A stretch of 64,000 nucleotides of DNA from Clytia hemisphaerica (GCA_902728285.1 CACVBU010001379.1:1190624-1254623), one strand, 5' to 3'. Positions 1-11,060 are shown, numbered from the stretch's first letter. Numbers and translations: made by a program. Notes: generated by a model from the sequence alone, not told the origin.

Positions 1-1672
1 CACTCTTGTCCTCTTGTGACTTCTGAGATGAAGACGTTTCGTAAGATTCTATTTCAATCGAACCCATTTCTTTTTCAACAGAATCCATGTCATCTTTCCC
101 TTTTTCCTGAAATGGATTTGTTGGCAGAGGACAAGCTGGTTGTACAGACTCACTTAACGAGGTTGCTGGTCCTGCTTGTTCGAAACCACTTTCACTTTCA
201 CTTTCAGAATCTGTATCATAAGAGGTACTATAAGAATTTCCATAGTATCTTCTTTCAGCAAAAGTGATATGAGAAGGAGTTGTCCGAATCAGCTTTAATG
301 ATGATTGCTTGACACCGCCCAGTTGCTTATTAAATGCGTAACGGAATATCAATCCCGGTCGTTGGTTAAAATGGTTAATTTTGGAGTGATGCATTCGACC
401 AGCACATGTCATGCAAGGTCTCTTTTTGCCATAGATGTAAAATTCCCGGTTTTTTATTTTAGCTCGTCTTTTTAGCTCGTCTGCTTTGTCGCACAAGTAT
501 TCTTCTGCATGACGTCTGTAGTCAAAACGATAAATCTTCTTATGTTCAAGAAGGTTGATCTTCCTTTTTTTGTCGTAAAGCAAATCCCAAATATTTTGTA
601 ATAAATTATCATTATCCTTCATGGCTTTTACTTTTTTGACAGAATGATGAAACGTTCTCTTTGTTTTTTCATCGTACTTCTTTTGGAAATCATCACTAAG
701 GCCATCAATGTTTGGAGTTTCCAGGAGTGATTCCTTTTTTAACTCCATGATCTGCTTTATGGGCTTTGGTGGTCTCGGACTGAAAGCCACGAATACTTCG
801 GATGGTAATGAATCTTTCGTAATTAGCATTACTTGAACTTCTTGAATAGTTTCTTTTTCATTTATTTTGTAAAAATGTGGCAGCATTTGATAGTACAATA
901 CTCGTGCGACATGTCGAAGAAATTGGGCAGTCGTATCTTCATATTTTCTTGGTAAGCGATAATGAAGATCAAGCTTATTATAATATTCACCGATGTTTTT
1001 ATCGTAAAGTGTCGATTCAGGAAGTTTTCTTTTTCTTTTTCTTTTCTTTTTTTTTTTACGGTTTCCTGTAAGATCCAGGACACGGTTATATGCTCTCTCT
1101 GCAAAGTTATTAGTATTGAGATCGACACTCCCATTTTCTTGCTTCTCTTTCATCAGCAAAGAAAATTCTGAAAGTTCCTTAATTTTTTCTGTAACTTCAA
1201 TTCTTCGAGAAATATCTTCCCAGAGCTCAGGGGAGATACTTTGATCGGTGTAACAAATATATCGGCCGATTCCAACCAGACTTAAGCTGTTGGTAATGTT
1301 CTCTTCCCAATGTTTAGCGATGACGGAGCGAATTCCAGATTGTGCTTTTGATTTACAAAACCATCCTTTAAACAAGTTATCTTCTAGCTCGAGCCAAGAA
1401 GAAAAATAATCCCTCAGGAAGTTTTCGAGATTATTATCTGCATCTTCGATATCAGTTTTGAAGTATTCATTATGGTAAAACAGTACTTCAGCCACATCAT
1501 TCATTGATTTAACAGACAAAGCTTTATCAAATCGCTCACGAAAAATCCTTTTAAATTCTTCATCAGTAATTCTTTGACCTTCTTCAGATTTCCACAATTC
1601 ATTTGCAGCATGTCCTCTCCCGTTTTCAAGTGCTTTATAAACTGCTTCATCTCTTTTTACGTTCCTATTCAT
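1..1672 (-). CDS. Large exon of a putative zinc-dependent nucleic-acid deaminase-like protein (C-terminus off the left edge)
   Basis: Reading the minus strand from the ATG at 1672-1670 gives 557 codons without a stop down to base 2, so the gene continues beyond the window. I checked every in-frame triplet for stops. About nt 509-404 encode H388-A-E390, then 28 residues, then P419-C420-x-x-C423, which matches the zinc/catalytic signature of the cytidine/AID-APOBEC-like deaminase superfamily (HxE for proton transfer, PCxxC for zinc). Residues 205-216 form a 12-residue Arg/Lys run that looks like a nuclear localisation signal. The end is Ser/Glu/Asp-rich. Residues 1-380 are charged and alpha-helical in character and match no family I know. 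The ATG lies 7 nt inside an exon with a strong splice acceptor, so the upstream exon may be 5'UTR. Nucleic acid as substrate is inference from the motif. A chance zinc motif is the main alternative, but the exact spacing and long open frame argue against it. Confidence 0.72.
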   Translation of the reverse strand, partial: MNRNVKRDEAVYKALENGRGHAANELWKSEEGQRITDEEFKRIFRERFDKALSVKSMNDVAEVLFYHNEYFKTDIEDADNNLENFLRDYFSSWLELEDNLFKGWFCKSKAQSGIRSVIAKHWEENITNSLSLVGIGRYICYTDQSISPELWEDISRRIEVTEKIKELSEFSLLMKEKQENGSVDLNTNNFAERAYNRVLDLTGNRKKKKKRKRKRKLPESTLYDKNIGEYYNKLDLHYRLPRKYEDTTAQFLRHVARVLYYQMLPHFYKINEKETIQEVQVMLITKDSLPSEVFVAFSPRPPKPIKQIMELKKESLLETPNIDGLSDDFQKKYDEKTKRTFHHSVKKVKAMKDNDNLLQNIWDLLYDKKRKINLLEHKKIYRFDYRRHAEEYLCDKADELKRRAKIKNREFYIYGKKRPCMTCAGRMHHSKINHFNQRPGLIFRYAFNKQLGGVKQSSLKLIRTTPSHITFAERRYYGNSYSTSYDTDSESESESGFEQAGPATSLSESVQPACPLPTNPFQEKGKDDMDSVEKEMGSIEIESYETSSSQKSQEDKS

Positions 1673-1679
1673 TTTTTGC

Positions 1680-1697
1680 CTGGAAGAAGAGAATCAA
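1680..1697 (-). other. 3' splice acceptor of the deaminase-like exon
   Basis: On the minus strand a pyrimidine-rich tract (TTCTCTTCTTCC) is followed by AG at 1681-1680 and then by the exon starting GCAAAAAATG. In-frame stops lie just upstream (from 1696), so the coding frame cannot simply extend and an intron boundary is the simplest reading. Confidence 0.7.
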
Positions 1698-1823
1698 TTA
1701 TCAATAAGATCATTATTAATCATTATCATTACTTTTTCTTTTAAACCAAATTGCTTTTTAAAAGAAGGAAAAATCTAAATAAATTCCGGTAGTATAATGA
1801 AACAACATGATGCAAATGATCTA

Positions 1824-2264
1824 CTTTAGGCGTACAAACTTTCGCGAGCAGAGACTTTCGCGAGGGCGAAAAATCGCGAAATTCACGACATTTATTACTT
1901 TCGCGAATTTAACGGAAAATTTTATTTCGCGAGCATAAACTTTCGCGAATCAAGACGTAGAACTTTCGCGAATCAAGACGTAGAATTGAGAATTTTCACA
2001 TGAAAAAATGGCTTAGAGGGACAAATACTTCTTGGATTGGCTTGAAACATTTGTCCTTTGACTTATTAGTCTTATAGCAGGCTAAAAAATGCAGTAAAAG
2101 TTACATTTTATTCAAAGTTTGAAGATTTACAAATTATCTATTTTGTCAAGAATTTTTCGCGAGCATAAACTTTCGCGAATGGTCCTTCCTATAATTTTTA
2201 AATACATTTACTTTCGCGAAAAGGGCCCGAAAGTTTCTGCTCGCGAAAGTTTGTACGCCTAAAG
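1824..2264. mobile_element. MITE with 29-bp TIRs and TA target duplication (TTTCGCGA-rich)
   Basis: A 29-bp terminal inverted repeat starting CTTTAGGCGTACAAACTTTC (1824-1852) is matched exactly at 2236-2264. TA dinucleotides flank both ends, as in Tc1/mariner-type insertions. The 441-bp interior has no ORF and repeats the motif ACTTTCGCGA many times. It lies just upstream of the deaminase-like exon, probably in its intron or 5' flank. Confidence 0.8.
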
Positions 2265-2267
2265 TAG

Positions 2268-3312
2268 TTCCTAATCCTCACATTTTTGGCCCGGTGCAAG
2301 CCATAGGGCCTTTAAAAAGCAACGCGTGTGTTACCATTCGTTTACTAGACGCGATTCACCTCAAAAGACTTCAATTGATATTATTCTACAGGCTATTTAA
2401 ACAACACTCTAAGCTGATTGGTAAACTTTGAACATAATAGAATAATAGAGAGAAAGAGAGCAGTGGAAAAAGTTTTTTTTCTGTAAGAACAAAGCACTTC
2501 GATTTAGTCTGGTTTCTGTGGTACGCTACCAAAAAACTTATGACATAAAAAAATTCAGCTTTCAACACTTTAGAAACGATAAAGTAAAGTCATAAAATTT
2601 TATAATTGTTTGATGTTACTAATAAAATATTAAAAGAAAGCGCTAGCCAGCAGTTTTTTTTGTTGCTCCCGAAGGGAGCCTATGTTGCTTCACGAGGCCG
2701 TGCTGGGGATCGAGCTGGCGAAAAAATGTTCAAGAAAAAAAACGGGACGATGTAACCTAGTGACCGCATTCACTAAAAGATTGCCGTGTGGTGAGCTTTT
2801 AAGCTAGCTCGACCGCGCGAACAGATATTTTGCGTTTTTGGCGCTCCAAAGTCATAGCTTGGAATACAACAACACCGCGTGAACAGAAATTTAGTGTCTT
2901 TAGCGCTCCAAAGTCATAGCTTGGAATACAACAACAAAAAGCAACGAAGCAATACTTGGGACCATTTGGTTTCAGAAAGTAGAAGGTATAATCCCATATA
3001 CTGTTCTGCAACTTTGATAGTAAGTATAATACTATTTTATCAAAAGTAATGTTTCAGATAGGATGTATGATTGAAAATTATTTTAAAGAATTGCTTTTTG
3101 CTTTGTATCCTTGTTGTATAATCAGGCATCAGTTACTTTACTGGTTACTTTTGGGTAATTACTATCAGAAATTGGAAAAAAATTTGCATACCACCATTAA
3201 CGAACCTTCTGTTTATCTCCAGGCGATGTCAATTGAATTCAATTGATCCAAATTTTCGTAATTGAACTATCAAATTTTATCAAACAGAATCAAACTATAG
3301 GTGTTTGTGGTT
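2268..3312. other. Non-coding stretch with a 62-bp tandem duplication
   Basis: No coding signal. At 2813-2936 a 62-bp unit beginning CCGCGCGAACAG occurs twice in tandem with a few substitutions. The second halves of the units (GCGCTCCAAAGTCATAGCTT) are identical. Confidence 0.6.
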
Positions 3313-3317
3313 ACTGA

Positions 3318-4399
3318 CAGTCTGAGAAATCCTTCTAATTGCACGCTTAAAATTCCGAGATTTAAACGCGTAATTGCACGGCTATCAAATTGTAAGGTTT
3401 TTAAAAGTGTTTTTACCTATCAATTTCATGTTCCAAATAATCTAAATCAGTATTATAATCATTGCTTACATTGAGATACATCATTGCATTTACAAGTTAT
3501 TAGAAAAGAAATGAAAACACTTTTCGTTTGTGCGAGTTCAAAATAGACGATTTTCCTCGAGTTTTCTCGGAAAAAAATCTGGAATGCTTGGTCAATTTTA
3601 CACAAAATTTTACGAAGATTCCAATTCAAAAATCAGTTTTTGTCCGTTTGACCATGGTTCCATCCGTTTTTAAAAAAAGCAAGCCCCACTATATTACTCA
3701 AGCTTCTTCAAGCAGGGCGGAAAATTAAGCGTGCAATTGCACATGGGTGGACTCTAGCCTGGGAATCCAAGCTCATAAATTTAGAAAAAACAAAAAATAC
3801 CTCACCTCACAAAGTTCTAAAATTATAGAGCTTGGTGCAGGTAGATTAGTCTGACACAGAATGTTATAAACAGTCTGTGTGTGAACCCTTGTTGACAGAC
3901 TTTCTGAATTTTGGAAACCCAGGCAAATACACATAATCAACTTATCATAAAAACTCTTTCACAAGCTCTAAAGACTTTCAAAACTACTAAAAACCACATG
4001 AAACATCAACCACATGTATTCAGCCAACAGCCATTTTGTTTCGAAATGAATCTATGTTTTCATTTTCATTTGTTTTCCTTTTTTCTGCAGAGTCAGCTTT
4101 TTCCATAAATTATGCGCGCGCATCGAAATAGTCAAAATGCGTGCGAAAGTACTGCTAAGTTATACGCCGAAAGCTGGCCAATCAGGCCGAACCTGCATTG
4201 CAGGGAAAAATCTCCCTGCAGGCGAGTTACCTGCGCCAAGCGTTAAACCAGCAGCAAAAATATCATAAACTAGACTGTGAAAAAAGTTTACCGCTTGGAT
4301 TCCCAGGCTAGGTGGACTCGGGCGCACTATGATAAGCACGCATTTACAAGTTTACGCCTGCGGAAGTTAAGCGTGCAATTAGAAGGATTTCTCAGACTG
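3318..4399. mobile_element. Non-autonomous DNA transposon, 33-bp TIRs, 5-bp TSD ACTGA
   Basis: An inverted repeat starting CAGTCTGAGAAATCCTTCTA at 3318-3350 is matched at 4367-4399. The direct repeat ACTGA flanks both sides (3313-3317 and 4400-4404). No transposase is encoded. A second element is nested at 3755-4310. Without that insert the element is about 520 bp. Confidence 0.75.
3755..4310. mobile_element. Nested MULE-like non-autonomous element with 9-bp TSD
   Basis: Termini TAGCCTGGGAATCCAAGC and its reverse complement bound 556 bp. The 9-bp direct repeat GGTGGACTC flanks it exactly (3746-3754 and 4311-4319). A 9-bp duplication is typical of Mutator-like elements. A shorter copy lies inverted at 58121-58245. 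No ORF of substance. Confidence 0.8.
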
Positions 4400-4813
4400 A
4401 CTGAACCTGATCGAAGACGACCCTGTCGAACGAAAGAAATATTTCTATCCCCAGACAAACAAATTGCGCTGCCAGATAAGTGAACCACGCGGCTGGATAA
4501 GTGAACGTGTTGTCACGAGTTAACGCACGGTCGACTAAGTTCGCATGAAAGCGGGCAGAATAGGGATGGTGAAATTGACGCCCATGTGTGATCGCCCAAT
4601 TGTTTAAGTACGTCTTGCAGACCACGCGTTCAGTCCGGGGTAAGTCTCAAAAAGTAATGTTAAAATCCTCGGACACGCAACAAGAAAATCCCTGGAGTCC
4701 GGGGAATCGGCAGGGTCGTTCGAACATAATTCAACTTTACCAGAATCTTTTAGTTTCGTGACTGTTCGATTTGGTTGCGGTAATCTAACACCTATCGTTT
4801 GATAATGTTAGAT

Positions 4814-5034
4814 TAGATTGGTACCCGTGAAAAAGGGTAATTTGCATCATTTGAGGGAAACTTTACATTGCCTCCAAAATGCAGACCTTTCTTGGTCTGC
4901 ACTTTGTCTAAGCTAAAATGTAAAATAAATGTTTTTGACTTTTGAATTTTTACAATTTTATTACCAGAAAGCTCTACTATTTGGAGGCGATACCAGTTTC
5001 CCTCCAGTGATTACCCTTTTTTACGGTAATCAAA
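4814..5034. mobile_element. Probable MITE with imperfect TIRs
   Basis: The left arm (4816-4860, containing AAAGGGTAAT and GAGGGAAACT) is inverted at 4994-5031 (AGTTTCCCTCCAGTGATTAC, then a poly-T/ACGG stretch). The interior is non-coding. TSD unclear. Confidence 0.5.
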
Positions 5035-5200
5035 CAGTCTGATTGACATCACCTGGATATTTATTACAAATTATCTATTGACAGTTTCTTCTTCTCTATT
5101 CCTATTTCTTTCAGCTTTATGGTTTTGCCTTCCAGCCTTCGTTCATTCACCATGACAAATACCATATTAACCATTAAAGTAGTTTTACACGTTGGATGTA

Positions 5201-5607
5201 CCGTCAACTGCTTTAAAGCCAGATTGACATTATATGTTTTTACGAGGTCTGAATCACTGCTTCAAATACGCTGAGTTTGCATAAAGATAGCAGTTGTTCA
5301 ACCAATCATCAAACTTCATTTTAATATAACATTTTAATGACAAGAAAGTTTTGACTTCAAAATGTTGAACAAGAATTGGAATGAATTGTCTGCGTTTTTA
5401 ATGGAACTGTGCAATGTTTGTGCAATGGGACACCAAAACAGCAACCATTTTAACCGAACCTCCACAGAATCATCTTTTTTGTACTGTCCAAGAAACATGG
5501 AAATCTGTTTGTTGTTGAAGAGGATGTGACGATAGAGAGAAAAAGCTGACCAGAAAGCAGTATGTCCCATGTTATCTCAAGTAATCCCATTTTAGAGCAG
5601 TTGACGG
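5201..5607. mobile_element. MITE, TIR CCGTCAACTGCT, TA TSD
   Basis: CCGTCAACTGCTTTAAA at 5201 pairs with TTTTAGAGCAGTTGACGG ending at 5607, with TA on both sides (5199-5200, 5608-5609). The same terminal motif (TTAGAGCAGTTGACRGTA) recurs at about 55935-55955 and 57112-57130, so it is a family. Confidence 0.65.
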
Positions 5608-6574
5608 TACACAAACTTGACATTAACACTCCTTTTGTTGGAGAAATTCCTGAAGGATATTTCATGTTATGTACCTGTTGTTTGGTTGTATTTTGAATCA
5701 TTTTGGTTTTGGAATGCTTCTGTATCCACTGTATTCTTTACAAAACAATATTACATTACGATATAGACAACAACTTATATCATTGTCAAAATATAGTCTT
5801 GGAAATTATAAATTCATGTTTTGATATGTTTGTTATTTTTATTTTTGTTATTGTTGTTTCAAAGAAAATGCTTTTGAGAAGAAAGTCATTCTAAATATTT
5901 CCTGAAGATTATTCCAAGACCCTGCCTATAAACATGAAAAGCTTTGTAATTCAAGCTTTATAAGGTATCTATTAAAGGGGGCATGTTTAGTGCAAGCTAT
6001 GGCTGAGAAAAATTGAATACTTTGCAATATCACTGTATTTCTGACAAAAATAAACACGCATTTCGCCTTTTCTGAATTTCAATCAATCACTGTCAAATGC
6101 CTGTCATCGGGAGCATCATAGCGAAAGCTACTTGCTAGTTTTTAAAATTCTTACGAACAATCTTGAAATGAGTTTCTATGGCTACACACATAAAGAAAGA
6201 ATGATTTACATATTTCTCCCGCAGAAATATTTTATGCATAAAACAAAGTAATGCATACAGCGTGGTTTCCAGAGCTATCGTTAGAGCTATCCGCACTTTG
6301 CGATAGAATTTTTTTTCAAATGCGATAGAAATTACGGTGATAGGAGTCATAGGATGGGCTACAATCAGTGCCATAATATATTGGCACTTTTGGCTAATTT
6401 ACCATTTTTCGAATATTGAAGTTCGAGCGAGAATGTCAATTTTTAGGCCTTCAACTTGATTTCATCGATTATTTCGATCTGGGAGGGATTTATTGGTTTC
6501 TAGGCTATATATCAAGCCCTACTAGACCATTTTTGAACTTCTGGATCCTCAGATCCTAAGGTCCTCCTAAGTCT

Positions 6575-6799
6575 TAAAGGGACATTAAAGTAGTAAAATG
6601 TAAACATTGTGCGAACCACGTGTCTTTAAAGAGAACAATTAAAATCACGTGTCCAAAACAAACTTGTAAAACAATTGAACAATAAAAATTAGCCATATTT
6701 GGCTTGATGTTTTATTTTGACATGTGACATTTGTTTTGATTTTGTATCTGCTGCATACAGTTTGTTTACAAATTTCGCAAGTACTGTTATGTCCCTTTA
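6575..6799. mobile_element. MITE with TAAAGGGACAT termini
   Basis: TAAAGGGACAT at 6575 and its complement ATGTCCCTTTA ending at 6799 bound 225 bp. AGTCT occurs directly on both sides (6570-6574, 6800-6804). The interior is AT-rich and non-coding. Confidence 0.65.
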
Positions 6800-6925
6800 A
6801 GTCTAGCGTTAAAACTCAGAGTTAAAACTCTTCGAACCTACTTTAGAGCACTTACAAATCGATTGTGGTTTCAAAACACCCCGGTGAATTTCCCTTTTGT
6901 GCCAAGTATTTTGTGACTGATTGTA

Positions 6926-7406
6926 CAGGGTGTCCCTAATAAAAGTATCGAGTTTGAACATGCGATTGAGTAAAAAAGTTTGTGTGTGTTATCGCTAAAA
7001 TATAAGAACGTTCTCCATCACATAGGCTCATTACAAAAGGTAGTTACAACGTATAAATTAATCAATAGCCCTTTTACTATTCCCCTGTTGCATAAATGTA
7101 CGTCTTTAAAAATCAAAATTAATAAAAATTCAAATTCCCTCGTTTTACTTTTTTATTGTTCCATACATTCCATTTTTATTATTTTCATAGTTTTACATAC
7201 GATTCTTTACAAACATGTTTTAATTGTTGCGTTTTTCTCATGATCGTAATTTCGTTGCATTTGTAAACAGGCAGAGTATGTTTTTATTGTTACGTAATGA
7301 CAAAGAAAAAAGAGGGAGAGCTTAAAATACAATTTTGTGAATACACACTTAAAACTTTCTACTCAATCGCATGTTCAAATTCGATACTTTTATTAGGGAC
7401 ACCCTG
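6926..7406. mobile_element. Mariner-type MITE, ~55-bp TIRs, TA TSD
   Basis: Termini CAGGGTGTCCCTAATAAAAG (6926) and the complement ending at 7406 pair over about 55 bp with few mismatches, flanked by TA. The CAGGGTGTCCC terminus resembles known mariner ends. 481 bp, no transposase. Confidence 0.8.
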
Positions 7407-7720
7407 TATGTTTCCACCAGTGTGATATCTCCAAAGATTTGAATCTCAAAGAGCCATAAAACCACGTTTTCAACATGTGAACAGATTCGAAGACATAAAT
7501 CAAACAAAAGATTTTTCTCGAAATGAATAGAGAAATTAGCGGCTTCCTTTAAGGATTAGTTTTGTGTCCATGGCACTGTGTGATAAATATGAAAACTTTT
7601 TCATATCTATCGCACTGTGCGATAGTGGCTATCGCATATCATTGTTAAGAAAATCAGTTTCCACTGCTATCGCACAGCCTTATCGCACCAGTGTGCGATA
7701 GTTGGTGGAAACCACGCTTA

Positions 7721-8388
7721 CATCGTCGCATCAAAGCTAAAAAGACTTAAGTCACATTTTTTGAAAAATGAACTACTGTTGGATTCACATTTAAGGGGGT
7801 GATTCTTCAGGTCTAGAAAGCCCTACCTACGAAACTTTGATATCTTATATCTTGTCTATAACCTTTTTTTTTAAATTAAGTTTTATTTGTAAGAGTACAC
7901 GTTTTTTTTTTATAAGAACGTTAAAAATTTTCGAAGCCTTCGGATGTTCTTAGTTTTTTGGATTTGAAGCCTAAAAATGTTCTTAAAATGTTCTTATTTT
8001 CAGTATTTTTTGAGCATTTTGATGTAATTTCTTAAGAAAATGCATGTTTTTAAGTCTCCAAAGCCTTAGAATGTTCTTAGAATGTTCTTAAATTTTTGGG
8101 CCTCGAAGCCTTATGTTCTTATATAGTTTGTTCTTATTAAAAAAAAAACGTGTAGTTGATCCACTGGAAAGTTTTCAGTTCTATAAAGCCTTAAATACAC
8201 ATTTCAGAACCAAAAAGCCTTAAAAATGGACGTTTTGGGACTTAAATCACTCATTTTTAGCATTTTACTTCACAAAATTAAATCCAATTTTGTTGTTAAG
8301 GCCTTTTAGCTCTGAAAACCTTTATTTGCGTTTTTCTCAAAATAGAAAAATGTGACTTAGGTCTTTTTATTTTTGATGCTACGACATG
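7721..8388. mobile_element. TIR element with nested palindromic MITE
   Basis: About 42 bp at 7721-7763 (CATCAAAGCTAAAAAGACTT core) are inverted with mismatches at 8345-8388. A smaller palindromic element sits inside (7898-8152). Confidence 0.5.
7898..8152. mobile_element. MITE, CACGTTTTTT termini, TA TSD, GTTCTTA-rich
   Basis: CACG plus a T-run, then ATAAGAAC, at the left is inverted at the right, flanked by TA (7896-7897, 8153-8154). The interior repeats AAGCCT and ATGTTCTTA. A related fragment lies at about 47995-48090. Confidence 0.6.
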
Positions 8389-8934
8389 GTGATCATGGTG
8401 ATTGGCCGAAATACCAAAACTAGAAAAACCATAACAATGTCAGTATACTTTTACAGACTATAAGTAAATGTAATGAGGTTTTTCCTATGACTATATATGA
8501 CCAAATTGAGTTAAACCACTTAAATTGACACACTTAAGAAATTTTGAATATAATGTACCACATATTTGTAAAAATATACATATATTTTTAGATTATCTAG
8601 TACCAAGAAATTATTGATATAAACAAACCCAATTGATGGTTCCTCCCTCCCCTCCTACCCCACCCTAACTAAAAGCGGCCCCGAATCCATATAAACAGCC
8701 CGACCTCTATGAAAAACACAGTTGACTTCATAAAGATATTCCTTTGTATTAATACAATGCGACTTTGAAAAAACTACAAATAGTACGGTCTAATTGTGTA
8801 AAAGATGTGCACAAAGGCGTACAAGCAAGAAACTTTGCACAATTGTAGTTTAGGGGTAAAATCAAGAATAGTCGAACGTGCGCAACGCACTGGGCTCAAC
8901 TTCAGTGGCTTCAAATTATTCATAGGCCCAATTG

Positions 8935-9345
8935 TAGACCCCCAGATATTCACCCAAGGAACAAGTGTGCCAAATTTCAGCCAAATCCAACCATTTTTTA
9001 GGCCTGTAGGCTCTGCTCTAAAGTTTAAGTCTCGTTTTGGCGGGAGACTCGTCTCCAGGCCCCAAAAATCAAGATTTTTGAAAAATGAAGAAATTCTTCC
9101 AGATTTTCACCCAAGGAACAAGTGTGCCAAATTTCAGCTAAATCCGACAATTTTTGAAGTTTCCAGGCTGCCCCAAAGTTTTAGCCTCGTTTTGGTGAAA
9201 AACCCGTCCCCAGGCCCCGAAAAACAAAATTTTTGAAAAATGAAAAAAGACTCCAGATATTCACCCAAGGAACAAGTGTGCAAAATTTCAGCCAAATCGA
9301 ACAATTTTTGAAGTCTCCAGGTTGCCCCAAATAGTAGGGGGAAAT
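8935..9345. repeat. ~155-bp tandem repeat, about 2.7 copies
   Basis: CACCCAAGGAACAAGTGTG occurs at 8951, 9108 and 9262 (spacing 157 and 154), each followed by AATTTCAGCYAAATC and a CCAGGC/GCCCC block. An apparent ORF across it is a by-product of the repeat. Confidence 0.75.
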
Positions 9346-9384
9346 TTGTTCGTTTTTTTGAGGTCGCTCGATTTTTTTAGTCAA

Positions 9385-9565
9385 AGGGCCCCCCCCAGCG
9401 GTTTGCGTGAATGCGTGAATGGGCTTTTTTGTTTGCGTGAATGCGTGAAAATCGAAAAAAAATTGCGTGAATGCGTGAATTGAAAAAACTTGCGTGAACG
9501 TGAAAATCCATATTTCTATTGCGTGAATGCGTGAATCTGCCCTGTTTTTTGCGTGAACGCGTGAA
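9385..9565. repeat. Interspersed GCGTGAATGCGTGAA motif cluster
   Basis: About five GCGTGAATGCGTGAA-type motifs are separated by short spacers. The cluster begins next to a C-run (CCCCCCCAGCGG). A second small cluster at 10990-11045 ends in CCGCTGGGGGGGG, so the C/G-run boundary is inverted while the motifs keep the same orientation. Confidence 0.6.
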
Positions 9566-10989
9566 TTTTTCCTTCTTACAGTTTGTAGAAAACCCCAAGG
9601 TGCGCACCTATCCCAAATTCAAAGGATGGCAGGTGAAAGTGCACAAAAAAATCAGCAACTTTCAAATTCTCTATTTTATAAAACGATTCATGATTTAGAT
9701 GCGCTTTCTTGCAATCTAGACACCTTAAATTTCCAGATTTTTTCGCTCGGGCCAAACATGTATTGGCCCTCGAATCTTAAATAACACTAATTTGCCCCCT
9801 TGAAAGTGTTTGTTTAAGATAAAACCATGGTTATGCATGACGAGTGATCCAGGGCCAGGGCCAGCCAGGGCCAAAAACCACTGGGGGCAGGAGGCGGTCA
9901 TGACTTCACCGCGTTTTTGCAAATAAAAAGAAACATATTTTAAAGAAATTTTTACCCATGATGTAGACTTTCGATAACCTGATTTCTTGGCAAAATTAGT
10001 CTGAAATGGAGTCGTATTTAAGCACATCAGTCACTATGTTTTCGGCCCCTCCGCGTTAGGAAATTAATTCGCGAGCTCTGATTAAAACCTTTCTTTTTAA
10101 ATTTTTTTGATCGCTTCGCTCGCAACAAATGTTCATTCTTTTACCTCATTTTACAAGCTATCAAGCGATCGTACCTTGCCTCTAACGAATTTAGACTACA
10201 TTATTTTTCAATGGTGTTATAGACTGGGAGTCCAGTCGTTTATAACGTTTTTGTTGAAAGCGGGAAATTTTTATGTCGGGATATGGTTAAAATAAACTAT
10301 ATTGATGCTCCTGTCAAGTTTTCTACTTCCTATTTTTTACTGAGTTAAGTCGTCTAGCATGCTAGACTAATGGTGTTAAAGAGAGCATTTTTAGCCAAAC
10401 GCGAGTGACAGAAATGCAAAAATTTCCTCTCAGCGTAAACCATGGTTGTGCCTCCTTACCCCTGAGCCAAATATCATGGTGTCATACTCGAGTTTGTTTG
10501 ACCTATTTTTGATAATGTTTAAGCTACTTTTGTACAAAAATTTGCCTGCGGCGCATATCTTTTCACTTACTATCGCGATCCGTTAACTGCAGAAGCTTCA
10601 CCTTTTCGAAACGATCGTGACAAGTTAGAAGAATCAAATATTTTGCGTGATGGCACGTGATTAAAGTTGAAAAATTACGTAACGCTTTCGATTTGTGGGG
10701 GCTTCTTATGACGCTATCAAGCACGGTGTTTTATAGTCAGGTCTACAGGAAAAAATCACTACTGAGTTAAGTTTTCCTCAAGTGCATGACCAGATCCGGT
10801 CGAATAATATCTCCAGTACAGTCATACTTTTTTATGCAAATCGAACGTTTTACTCCATAATGGCGGAAATTACATAAATTACGTAACGTAGCGAAATGTG
10901 CAGGACCTCTATTTTTTGACATTTTCCCCGATTTTTCCGAAAATTTCCCCGATTTCCCAAAAAATTTGGTTTGCATGAATTTCGAGAAA
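9566..10989. other. Non-coding stretch, nothing recognised
   Basis: Only short, non-conserved open frames. A small GGGCCA-type repeat lies near 9850-9890. No TIR or coding signal seen. Confidence 0.4.
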
Positions 10990-11060
10990 AACTTGCGTGA
11001 ATGCGTGAATTGCGAAAATTTTTTGCGTGAATGCGTGAAATTTGGGTCCGCTGGGGGGGG
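10990..11060. repeat. Second GCGTGAATGCGTGAA cluster with G-run boundary
   Basis: Two GCGTGAATGCGTGAA motifs at 10994-11039, then CCGCTGGGGGGGG. It is the counterpart of the cluster at 9385-9565. Confidence 0.5.

Larger units (their letters stand above)
6259..7718. mobile_element. Composite TIR element (AGCGTGGTTTCCA ends) carrying two nested MITEs
   Basis: AGCGTGGTTTCCA at 6259 is inverted at the right end (TGGAAACCACGCT, to 7718). GCGATAG-rich subrepeats sit just inside both ends. A 3-bp TAC flanks both sides (6256-6258, 7719-7721), a TSD length seen in PIF/Harbinger elements. No transposase remains. Elements at 6575-6799 and 6926-7406 are inserted inside. Confidence 0.5.

Noticed and set aside
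8805-9236. 143-codon plus-strand ORF
   Set aside because: Spans the ~155-bp tandem repeat, with no protein-like conservation.
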